8,278 bases of DNA from Spirochaetales bacterium. GTDB taxonomy: Bacteria > Spirochaetota > Spirochaetia > Treponematales > Rectinemataceae. Made by a program: the position numbers and the translations under genes. Position 1 is the first letter of the stretch. The number at the start of each line of letters is the position of its first letter. Location: positions 317,104 through 325,381 of the forward strand of contig JADLKI010000001.1 in the NCBI GenBank assembly GCA_015657395.1, written 5' to 3'. The notes below the pieces were generated by a model. That model made no database searches and was not told the origin of the DNA. It saw only the letters and a program-made list of their open reading frames with translations. Shown here one piece after another: positions 1 through 5,327 of the stretch.

Positions 1-729
1 GGGGATATCCGCTTCTTCGACGTGGACTTCGCCTACGAGGAAAGCAAGCCTGTCCTGCACAACATTTCACTCTACGCAGAACCCGGCCAAAAAGTGGCTT
101 TTGTCGGAGCGACCGGCGCCGGAAAAACGACGATCACCAATCTGCTCAACCGGTTCTACGATATCGCCGACGGCAAGATCCGGTATGACGGCATCAACAT
201 CAACAAGATAAAAAAGGCCGACCTCCGGCGCTCGCTCGGTATGGTTCTGCAGGACGTGAATCTGTTTACGGGAACGGTGATGGACAATATCCGCTACGGC
301 AAACTGGACGCGACGGATGAAGAATGCATCGAGGCGGCAAAGCTTGCGAACGCCGACGGATTCATCCGCATGCTTCCGCAGGGGTATGACACCGTGCTGA
401 AGGGCGACGGCAGCGGCCTCTCACAGGGGCAGCGGCAACTGATCTCCATCGCCCGCGCGGCTGTGGCCGACCCGCCCGTCATGATCCTGGACGAAGCCAC
501 CTCTTCGATCGACACCCGGACCGAGGCGATAGTCCAAAAGGGCATGGATGCCCTGATGAAAGGCAGGACGGTCTTTGTGATTGCCCATCGCCTGTCAACC
601 GTGCAGAATTCCGACGTCATTATGGTGCTGGAGGATGGCCGTATCATTGAGCGGGGCAGCCACGAACAGTTGATTGCCCAGAGAGGAAAATACTATCAGC
701 TGTATACAGGCGCGTTTGAACTTGAATAA
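1..729 (+). CDS. ABC exporter, C-terminal ATP-binding domain (partial, 5' end outside window)
   Basis: The reading frame is open from base 1 and ends at TAA 727-729. The visible 242 residues are a complete nucleotide-binding domain of the ABCB/MsbA exporter type; the membrane domain would lie upstream, outside the window. In order there are a Walker A loop GATGAGKT (residues 36-43), Q-loop Gln84, signature LSQGQ (140-144), Walker B VMILDE (160-165) with catalytic Glu165, D-loop SSID (168-171) and H-loop His196. All catalytic positions are intact, so the domain should hydrolyse ATP. LSQGQ in place of LSGGQ is a common variant in this family. The GTG at 22 is internal and not the real start, because homology to the domain begins before it. 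Such exporters often work as heterodimers, and a partner gene may lie to the left. The substrate (lipid, drug or peptide) cannot be told from this domain. The gene converges with rsfS. Confidence 0.93.
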   Translation, partial: GDIRFFDVDFAYEESKPVLHNISLYAEPGQKVAFVGATGAGKTTITNLLNRFYDIADGKIRYDGININKIKKADLRRSLGMVLQDVNLFTGTVMDNIRYGKLDATDEECIEAAKLANADGFIRMLPQGYDTVLKGDGSGLSQGQRQLISIARAAVADPPVMILDEATSSIDTRTEAIVQKGMDALMKGRTVFVIAHRLSTVQNSDVIMVLEDGRIIERGSHEQLIAQRGKYYQLYTGAFELE

Positions 730-735
730 TAGGTC

Positions 736-773
736 GTCACGGCTTAACTGCCTTGTCGGCCGTTAAAGGTGAC
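736..773. terminator. imperfect hairpin between convergent genes, possible bidirectional terminator
   Basis: GTCAC at 736-740 pairs with GTGAC at 769-773. Inside it TTAAC pairs with GTTAA, and inside that GCC pairs with GGC, with a small internal loop and one mismatch. The stem lies across the junction of the two convergent genes and includes the end of rsfS. There is no proper T-run on either side, so it is not a classical intrinsic terminator. It is the only structure I see that could stop transcription from either gene; the assignment is weak. Confidence 0.3.
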
Positions 774-1124
774 TGTAAAGCGTGGAGCGTTGAACCAGAG
801 TGATTCCAGATCATAGAATTGCCTGGCCTCGTCGCTCATGATGTGGATGACGACATTGCCTGCGTCCATCAAAAGCCACTTTTGATCATCACTCACTTCC
901 GGCTTATTGAGGAGGGAAACGTCTTCGGCTTTCAGAAATTCTTCAATATGTCTCTGAAGCCCCCGCATGTGAGTCGAACTTGTGCTTGTCGCCAGAACGA
1001 AGTAATCGGCCCATCCCGCAACTTCATGAATATCCATCACCAGAACATTGAGCGCGTTGTGCTGTGCCAGGATCTCTGCACTTTGATACGCAAACGCTTT
1101 ACTGTCCAACGCAATACCTCCCAT
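744..1124 (-). CDS. rsfS: ribosome silencing factor RsfS (Iojap family)
   Basis: This 126-residue protein belongs to the RsfS/Iojap/DUF143 family. Members bind ribosomal protein L14 on the 50S subunit and block joining with 30S, lowering translation when nutrients are short. Family landmarks are visible: an early helix (SAEILAQHNA), the segment VLVMDIHEVAGWADYFVLAT (residues 27-46), KWLLMDAGNVVIHIM (82-96) and the closing RQFYDLESLW (101-110). A tail of about 16 residues follows the usual end. I chose ATG 1124-1122 because AAAGGA (1135-1130) sits five bases upstream; a TTG at 1139 would place that site inside the gene. The start overlaps the end of the LytR-like gene by 26 bases, so the two are probably translationally coupled. 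It is the last gene of the - strand cluster, which also holds Obg, L21 and L27, in keeping with a ribosome-related role. Confidence 0.93.
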   Translation of the reverse strand: MGGIALDSKAFAYQSAEILAQHNALNVLVMDIHEVAGWADYFVLATSTSSTHMRGLQRHIEEFLKAEDVSLLNKPEVSDDQKWLLMDAGNVVIHIMSDEARQFYDLESLWFNAPRFTVTFNGRQGS

Positions 1125-2289
1125 TGAAATCCTTTCCAAGGATCACCGTGATGTTGGCCTTCCGAAGACCGGGGAGAGCCGGCGCATCACCAAAATTCTT
1201 GCAGTTTATGACGTTCGCAACCTGCTGAAGCGCCGCCTTGTCTCCCTCGTTATCATACATCAATGTCTTTGCATAATCGAACGAGGGAGCGTTCCCCACG
1301 GACACCACCTGATAGCCATAGCTCTCAAAGAGGGTCGCGGCAGTATTCGCGAGGCCTTTTTCTCCCGAACCGTTCAGGAGCTCTATCGTGACGGCAGTCT
1401 TCTGCATGGCACTCGCATCTTCGGTGCCAAGAGCCTTGGCCGTCTGGCTCACCACATCGCGGGCGAGCTCTCCGTCATAGTACGGGAAAAGTACTTTCTG
1501 GCCCTCGAATGTCCTGAAAGATCCGGAAATGAACTGCGTAATGATCATGTCGACATCGATCTGCGCAAAATGCCTGAACAGCTCTTCCCGGGTCGGAAGG
1601 CTGAAATTGCTGCGGGGTTCCCTTGCGATCAGGCGGATATCGCCATTTTTGTTGATCATATCCGATTCCTGCGCAAGCTGGGCGAGCAGACTCACCAGCA
1701 TCTTCTGCTTTCGGCTTATCTCCTCGGAATATGTATCCGCGGCGAGCGAATAGCTCAGGTATTGGTTTACCTTGTCGCCGTCGAGCACCACAGCTCCCCC
1801 GGGGAGAGAGACATCCTTCATCGTCTCGCTGTTCATCACGGGGTCGGGGATGAAGATATGTATTCCTTCCAACAGATCGACCGTTCTGGAGAGGCTGTTT
1901 TCATCATACGAGAGCCAGCCGTTTATGGGAAATTTGAGATAATCGCCTATCTCTTTGACGAATTTGTCGGGATGGCGGGAGTCGTAGACACTGTCTATGC
2001 TGCTCATCTTGTCCGCACTTTTCAATATTATCCCCATGGAACTGGGGATATCCATGATAGCGGCCTTGCGCCGGGACGGGTACCATATCAAAAGCTGATT
2101 CGAAACGGGCTTCCCCTCTTTTTCGAAAATAAAGAGTACGCCCATCGGCTGGTCTTTTTTGATGATTGTCTGGACTGTCCCTCTCTGCATGAGCCTGACC
2201 ACAAAGAATGCGCCAATGATCACGACGATGAGTATTATCAACAGTGGCAAGGCGCTCCGCTTGAGCAGGCTCGATTTTTGATCGCTCAT
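1099..2289 (-). CDS. LytR-CpsA-Psr-like membrane protein with LytR_C domain, degenerate LCP
   Basis: This 396-residue protein has a short basic cytoplasmic N-terminus, one membrane helix (about residues 12-32) and an outside part, giving a type II anchored topology. Residues about 48-205 align by pattern with the LCP domain: a core strand ending in IMDIPSS, DKMSSIDSVYD (93-103), DLLEGIHIFIPDPV (138-151), LDGDKVNQYLSYS (169-181) and ISRKQKMLVSLL (191-202). Residues about 298-386 (VTIELLNGSGEKGLANTAA onward) match a LytR_C domain. Active LCP enzymes transfer glycopolymers to the cell wall using conserved Arg and Asp residues. Here the usual RSD, PRD and RxxRQ motifs read VSN, PSS and ISRKQ, so glycopolymer transfer is doubtful, and the protein may bind a ligand or scaffold envelope parts. 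The ATG overlaps the yqeK stop by one base (TAATG), with AGGA upstream. The stop lies inside rsfS. The domain order is fairly clear; the function is open. Confidence 0.82.
   Translation of the reverse strand: MSDQKSSLLKRSALPLLIILIVVIIGAFFVVRLMQRGTVQTIIKKDQPMGVLFIFEKEGKPVSNQLLIWYPSRRKAAIMDIPSSMGIILKSADKMSSIDSVYDSRHPDKFVKEIGDYLKFPINGWLSYDENSLSRTVDLLEGIHIFIPDPVMNSETMKDVSLPGGAVVLDGDKVNQYLSYSLAADTYSEEISRKQKMLVSLLAQLAQESDMINKNGDIRLIAREPRSNFSLPTREELFRHFAQIDVDMIITQFISGSFRTFEGQKVLFPYYDGELARDVVSQTAKALGTEDASAMQKTAVTIELLNGSGEKGLANTAATLFESYGYQVVSVGNAPSFDYAKTLMYDNEGDKAALQQVANVINCKNFGDAPALPGLRKANITVILGKDFNGRYCVGQ
1130..1135 (-). promoter_or_regulatory. ribosome binding site of rsfS
   Basis: AAAGGA on the - strand, five bases before ATG 1124-1122. 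It lies inside the coding end of the LytR-like gene and decides the rsfS start in favour of this ATG over the TTG at 1139. Confidence 0.65.
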
Positions 2290-2900
2290 TATTTCAGCAT
2301 CCTACTATAGAGATCGGCGGTAAAGGGTGAAAGAGATTTGCCGGATTCAGCGAACCAGTGCACCACACATGCAATGGTATAAACAAAGAGAGAAGCCAAA
2401 TCAAGCGTGTGCAGTTTTTCATCCGCATCCTGCGGACGGCTGCGGAGAGGCTCCAGTTTATCAGAGATGTACACAATCTTCGCCATATCCGACATTGTTT
2501 CATCCGCGATGCTGTGCAGAGCCACCGCTTCCAGAATATCCGGCTCTTCCACATTGAATTCATGACAGAGCATGCAGGCCGCGGCAGGGCCATGTATCAT
2601 TTTCTTCCTATATTCGGTGTCGGAAAAGAGCGCCTCCAGCGACGGCCGCCCGCGCAGAAACGCGATGCACGCGCCATAGCGGTCGACGAGCTGCTCCTGC
2701 TCCTCGAAGCTTAATTCCCGGCACATATCGTGTGCAATGCCTGCGAGGTAGCCCGCCCGCCTGTCTACGCCGAATCTATCGGAGAGCATGGCGGCCGTCT
2801 CTCCCGTCGATTTGCAGTGGGCGTACCTTTTGGGCGACAAGGTTGTGACAATCTTTGTTTCGACGCGCAGCATTGTTTCAGATATGTCTATATAATCCAT
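2289..2900 (-). CDS. yqeK: YqeK-type HD-domain phosphohydrolase (putative Ap4A hydrolase)
   Basis: This 203-residue HD-superfamily protein is of the YqeK type. Characterised YqeK proteins split diadenosine tetraphosphate symmetrically into two ADP. The expected metal ligands are all visible: His28 (RYAHC), His57-Asp58 (AGIAHDM), His103 (MIHGP), His129 (ALHS) and Asp147 (ISDKLEPLR). The family's final block, MAKIVYISDKLEPLR, is well kept. The lysine that usually follows HD in the HDxxK pattern is arginine here (HDMCR). I chose ATG 2900-2898 because it gives the normal distance of about 25 residues to the first His. The frame is open further to a TTG at 2963, but that stretch is an out-of-frame copy of the conserved end of nadD. 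The Shine-Dalgarno is weak (GAGA). The start overlaps nadD by 23 bases, suggesting coupling, and nadD-yqeK adjacency is common in bacteria. Confidence 0.9.
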   Translation of the reverse strand: MDYIDISETMLRVETKIVTTLSPKRYAHCKSTGETAAMLSDRFGVDRRAGYLAGIAHDMCRELSFEEQEQLVDRYGACIAFLRGRPSLEALFSDTEYRKKMIHGPAAACMLCHEFNVEEPDILEAVALHSIADETMSDMAKIVYISDKLEPLRSRPQDADEKLHTLDLASLFVYTIACVVHWFAESGKSLSPFTADLYSRMLK

Positions 2901-3456
2901 AGGTCTCAATGATTTCGCGCACGGGCGGGGCGACAAGAGAACGCCACGCGCCCTGCTGGGCAATTCTTTCTCTCACAAGAGAAGAAGAAACAGGAACAAT
3001 GATATTGTCGACGTAGCGGTGTGGATACGGCAGCTCCACTTTCTCGGCATAAAGCCGGTGTGCGACGACGAGGTCGGCCAGATCCAGGATCTTCTCGGGG
3101 TTCTTCCACACCGTCAAAAAATCAATGGCCAGATCATCGCCGATGACGAGCCCTGGCTTGCCGTCGCACACGTACTTCCGATAGATCTCCCCCAATGTGT
3201 CGACCGTATAGGAGATACCGCGCCTCTCGAGTTCGCAGGGCTCCACGATGATCTGTGGCCAGGCTTCGGCGCTCGCGCGGACCATGGCGAGGCGCATTTC
3301 AGCCCCGGGATCACACTGGGGAATTTTGTGCGGCGGGAGATTCGCAGGGATCAGCAGCACGGTATCGTAATCCCGGGTGGCAAGAATCTCTTCGGCCAGA
3401 ATCAGGTGCCCGATATGCGGCGGATTGAAGGAACCTCCTATTATCGCAATTCTCAT
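2878..3456 (-). CDS. nadD: nicotinate-nucleotide adenylyltransferase NadD
   Basis: This 192-residue enzyme transfers AMP from ATP to nicotinate mononucleotide to form deamido-NAD, the penultimate step of NAD synthesis in the cytoplasm. The nucleotidyltransferase fold shows GGSFNPPHIGHL at residues 7-18, containing the HxGH site (His14, His17), PPHK at 41-44, SYTVDTL at 82-88, GDD at 106-108 and the ATP-binding end motif SSSLVRERI at 157-165. Length and motifs are complete and typical. Its ATG (3456-3454) overlaps the obg stop as ATGA, with AAGGA about nine bases upstream inside obg, so its translation is probably coupled to obg. ligA, the NAD-consuming DNA ligase, lies in the same window, but nothing here shows a regulatory link between them. 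Confidence 0.96.
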   Translation of the reverse strand: MRIAIIGGSFNPPHIGHLILAEEILATRDYDTVLLIPANLPPHKIPQCDPGAEMRLAMVRASAEAWPQIIVEPCELERRGISYTVDTLGEIYRKYVCDGKPGLVIGDDLAIDFLTVWKNPEKILDLADLVVAHRLYAEKVELPYPHRYVDNIIVPVSSSLVRERIAQQGAWRSLVAPPVREIIETYGLYRHI

Positions 3457-4553
3457 TCGCCCAATCCTTCATCATCCAATTCAATCTCGTCGAACAGGCG
3501 CTCCGGCATACTCTCCTTTTTGTCCTCTCCGGCCTCATACCCGACCACCTTTTCAAAGAACACCTGTTTCAATGCATCGAGGCCGAGACCGGAAAAGACG
3601 GAGATGCCGTACACAGTTTCTTCGGAGAAGGCTGCCTTGAACTGCGCAAAATGTTCCTGAGCCTCCGGCAGGTCCATCTTCGTCCCTAGAAGAATGCGCG
3701 GTTTTCTTGTCAATTCCGGAGAAAAAAGCTCGAGCTCCCGCAGGAGTGTCGGGAAAGCGGTGCGCCAGTTTTCGTCGGACAAGTCTACGAGAAAGGCCAG
3801 ACAGGCGGTTCTCGCAATATGCTTCAAAAACTGAAGGCCCAGTCCCGCACCTTCGTGCGCTCCCTCTATGATGCCGGGGATATCCGCGAGGATAATGTCC
3901 CGCTCATTCACCGTCAGCACGCCGAGATTGGGAATTTTTGTGGTGAACGGATACGGCGCGATTTTGGGCCGGGCATTGGTGAAATGGTCGAGGAGGCTCG
4001 ACTTGCCCGCATTCGGGAAGCCGACGAGGCCGATGTCCGCAATGAGGCTGAGCTCGACCTTAAGCCGCCGCTCCTGGCCCGGCTGGCCCGGCTGGGCAAA
4101 GCGGGGCGCCTGATTCACGGAGGTCTTGAAATGGGTATTGCCCCAGCCCCCCTTGCCGCCCCTGAGAAAGACCCAGCCTTCTTCGTCCTGTGAGGCAGGC
4201 TTGCCGTCCCTGCCGCGGCGTACGCTGAAATCTTTCAATATCTCGTCGGTATCCGCATCGCGGACAATGGTGCCGGGAGGAACCTCGATCACAACATCCT
4301 CTCCGTCGCGTCCGTGCATGTTTTTCCCCATGCCCGGCTGCCCGTTTTGGGCCTTAAAGACCTGACGGTAGCGCAGGTAGGCGAGCGTGCGGAGATTTCT
4401 TTTCAGCACAAACACGACATCTCCACCCCGTCCCCCGTCGCCGCCCGCAGGGCCCCCAAGAGGTATGTATTTTTCACGCCTAAAGGCAACGCAGCCACCG
4501 CCACCCTTGCCGCTTGCGACGGTGATAATCGCTTCATCGGCGAACTTGATCAC
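3453..4553 (-). CDS. obg: Obg family GTPase (CgtA), 50S assembly
   Basis: This 366-residue protein has a glycine-rich Obg fold (about 1-165) followed by a GTPase domain (about 170-338). Visible motifs are the P-loop GFPNAGKSS (178-186), switch I PFTT (202-205), DIPG (224-227), G4 as TKMD (291-294, replacing the usual NKxD) and G5 SVFSG (318-322). Obg proteins bind the 50S subunit, act in its late assembly and respond to ppGpp. After the G domain there is only a tail of about 28 residues, rich in Asp and Glu (FDEIELDDEGLGE), with no OCT domain. The Obg fold carries a charged loop of roughly eight extra residues (around 111-126). The start is GTG 4553-4551 with AGGGAG six bases upstream; conservation begins at once (IKFADEA). 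It follows a strong terminator and begins the coupled set obg-nadD-yqeK-lytR-rsfS. Confidence 0.97.
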   Translation of the reverse strand: MIKFADEAIITVASGKGGGGCVAFRREKYIPLGGPAGGDGGRGGDVVFVLKRNLRTLAYLRYRQVFKAQNGQPGMGKNMHGRDGEDVVIEVPPGTIVRDADTDEILKDFSVRRGRDGKPASQDEEGWVFLRGGKGGWGNTHFKTSVNQAPRFAQPGQPGQERRLKVELSLIADIGLVGFPNAGKSSLLDHFTNARPKIAPYPFTTKIPNLGVLTVNERDIILADIPGIIEGAHEGAGLGLQFLKHIARTACLAFLVDLSDENWRTAFPTLLRELELFSPELTRKPRILLGTKMDLPEAQEHFAQFKAAFSEETVYGISVFSGLGLDALKQVFFEKVVGYEAGEDKKESMPERLFDEIELDDEGLGE

Positions 4554-4559
4554 AAAAAA

Positions 4560-4565
4560 CTCCCT
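4560..4565 (-). promoter_or_regulatory. ribosome binding site for the GTG start of obg
   Basis: AGGGAG on the - strand followed by six T residues and then GTG 4553-4551. It supports the GTG as the true start. It lies about 26 bases after the T-tract of the upstream terminator. Confidence 0.7.
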
Positions 4566-4590
4566 GTCCCTGACTGATGATCAGCATAAT

Positions 4591-4622
4591 AAAAAACCGC
4601 CCCCTCTGCTACGGGGGCGGTT
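4591..4622 (-). terminator. intrinsic terminator between rpmA and obg
   Basis: A perfect 10-base-pair stem (4613-4622 with 4595-4604, AACCGCCCCC against GGGGGCGGTT) encloses an 8-base loop. Read on the - strand it runs directly into TTTTTT (4596-4591) and then ATTAT. This is a textbook factor-independent terminator for transcripts coming from rplU-rpmA. It begins 25 bases after the rpmA stop and ends 37 bases before the obg start, so it may act as a partial stop that sets the ratio of ribosomal protein to obg transcripts. Confidence 0.88.
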
Positions 4623-4647
4623 GCACTTTCCGCACAAGAGAATCCAC

Positions 4648-4893
4648 TCATGCCTGAGCGACTGGCTCCACATCGACAAATTTCTTGCCTCTGTACTCGC
4701 GGAACCGCACGGTCCCGTCGACGAGCGCGAAGAGCGTGTCATCCTTGCCCATGCCGACGTTCTTGCCCGCATTGATCCTCGAACCGCGCTGACGCACGAT
4801 AATCGTTCCTGCGTTGATCTGCTCGCTCGCATAGGCCTTCACGCCGAGATGCTGGGGATTCGAATCGCGACCATTTACACCCTTATGTGGCAT
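4648..4893 (-). CDS. rpmA: 50S ribosomal protein L27 (bL27), short N-terminal tail
   Basis: This 81-residue protein is clearly L27: [15 protein letters not shown] at residues 7-21, the signature [17 protein letters not shown] at 27-43, and the body up to VDVEP. L27 sits at the base of the central protuberance, and its flexible N-terminal tail reaches the peptidyl transferase centre. Here the tail reads [11 protein letters not shown]. In the usual form (E. coli begins MAHKKAGGST before RNGRDS) about five more residues, including the glycines, stand between MAHK and NGRDS. The GG that usually follows LGVKxx is also changed (AYASEQ). ATG 4893-4891 is firm, with GGAGGA five bases upstream and no earlier in-frame choice that would restore the tail. 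There is no Prp protease gene between rplU and rpmA, as expected outside the Firmicutes group that cleaves L27. Confidence 0.95.
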   Translation of the reverse strand: MPHKGVNGRDSNPQHLGVKAYASEQINAGTIIVRQRGSRINAGKNVGMGKDDTLFALVDGTVRFREYRGKKFVDVEPVAQA

Positions 4894-4898
4894 ATCAT

Positions 4899-4904
4899 TC
4901 CTCC
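4899..4904 (-). promoter_or_regulatory. ribosome binding site of rpmA
   Basis: GGAGGA, five bases before ATG 4893-4891, in the 30-base gap after rplU. It fixes the rpmA start and so supports the unusually short L27 N-terminus. Confidence 0.8.
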
Positions 4905-4923
4905 GGTTGATTGGGCAAAGCGC

Positions 4924-5235
4924 TCAGGCGCCCACAATCTCGTTCACCGTAAGCACGGTGTAAGGCTGGCGATGGCCTTGAGTTTTGCGGTAGCCTCTCT
5001 TCGGTATATATTTGAAAACGACAACCTTGTCGCCTTTGGTTTCTTCGTTGACCGTAGCCTTCACTGCAGCTCCCGTCACATATGGCGTCCCCACCGCAGC
5101 CTTCTCTCCACCGAGGAGCACCACTTTTTCGAAGACTACCGATTCACCGGGCGCCGCGCTGAAGCGGTCGACGACAAGATTTTTGCCCTGTTCTGCCCGG
5201 TATTGCTTTCCATTGATTTCCACAACTGCGTACAT
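4924..5235 (-). CDS. rplU: 50S ribosomal protein L21 (bL21)
   Basis: This 103-residue protein is a standard-length L21, a 23S rRNA-binding protein of the large subunit. It begins MYAVVEINGKQYRAEQG and carries the C-terminal family signature VVFKYIPKRGYRKTQGHRQ at residues 72-90, followed by PYTVLTVNEI. ATG 5235-5233 is chosen because it matches the family start and has GAGGA eight bases upstream; an in-frame GTG at 5250 would overlap that site. The gene follows a good promoter and is the first gene of its transcript, with rpmA 30 bases downstream. The GTPYV segment (49-53) resembles spirochaete L21 as I remember it. Confidence 0.97.
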   Translation of the reverse strand: MYAVVEINGKQYRAEQGKNLVVDRFSAAPGESVVFEKVVLLGGEKAAVGTPYVTGAAVKATVNEETKGDKVVVFKYIPKRGYRKTQGHRQPYTVLTVNEIVGA

Positions 5236-5243
5236 ATGCACTA

Positions 5244-5248
5244 TCCTC
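5244..5248 (-). promoter_or_regulatory. ribosome binding site of rplU
   Basis: GAGGA, eight bases before ATG 5235-5233. It supports this start over the in-frame GTG at 5250. Confidence 0.7.
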
Positions 5249-5273
5249 ACGTAATGTTCATGTCAGGCGGAGA

Positions 5274-5303
5274 TTTATACACTCTATCGCCCTTTTGTGT
5301 CAA
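5274..5303 (-). promoter_or_regulatory. sigma-70-type promoter of rplU-rpmA
   Basis: On the - strand a perfect -35 TTGACA (5303-5298) is separated by 18 bases from TATAAA (5279-5274, five of six matches to the -10 consensus). Transcription would begin near 5267, giving a leader of about 30 bases before rplU. It lies in the 92-base gap after argS, the longest non-coding stretch in the window, and is the best promoter visible. I see no autoregulatory L21 leader structure in the short leader. Confidence 0.75.
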
Positions 5304-5327
5304 CAGGCACACGAGGCCTTTTATTCG

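Noticed and set aside
418..432. LSQGQ in the ABC transporter signature, where LSGGQ is the textbook form
   Set aside because: This is a common natural variant in exporter-type ATPases, and all other catalytic residues are present.
1570..2310. A 246-codon open frame on the + strand inside the LytR-like gene
   Set aside because: The - strand frame has a membrane helix, LCP and LytR_C patterns and tight operon junctions; the antisense product has none of these.
4849..4871. tRNA T-arm-like sequence GCGATTCGAATCCCC on the - strand
   Set aside because: It encodes the conserved GRDSNP of L27, and no tRNA body, acceptor stem or anticodon arm surrounds it. It is a chance likeness, not a tRNA fragment or an integration site.
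5304..5325. Small hairpin AGGC/GCCT followed by TTTTA on the + strand after argS
   Set aside because: The stem is only four base pairs, it faces a strand with no gene here, and on the - strand it lacks a T-tract. It is not a credible terminator.
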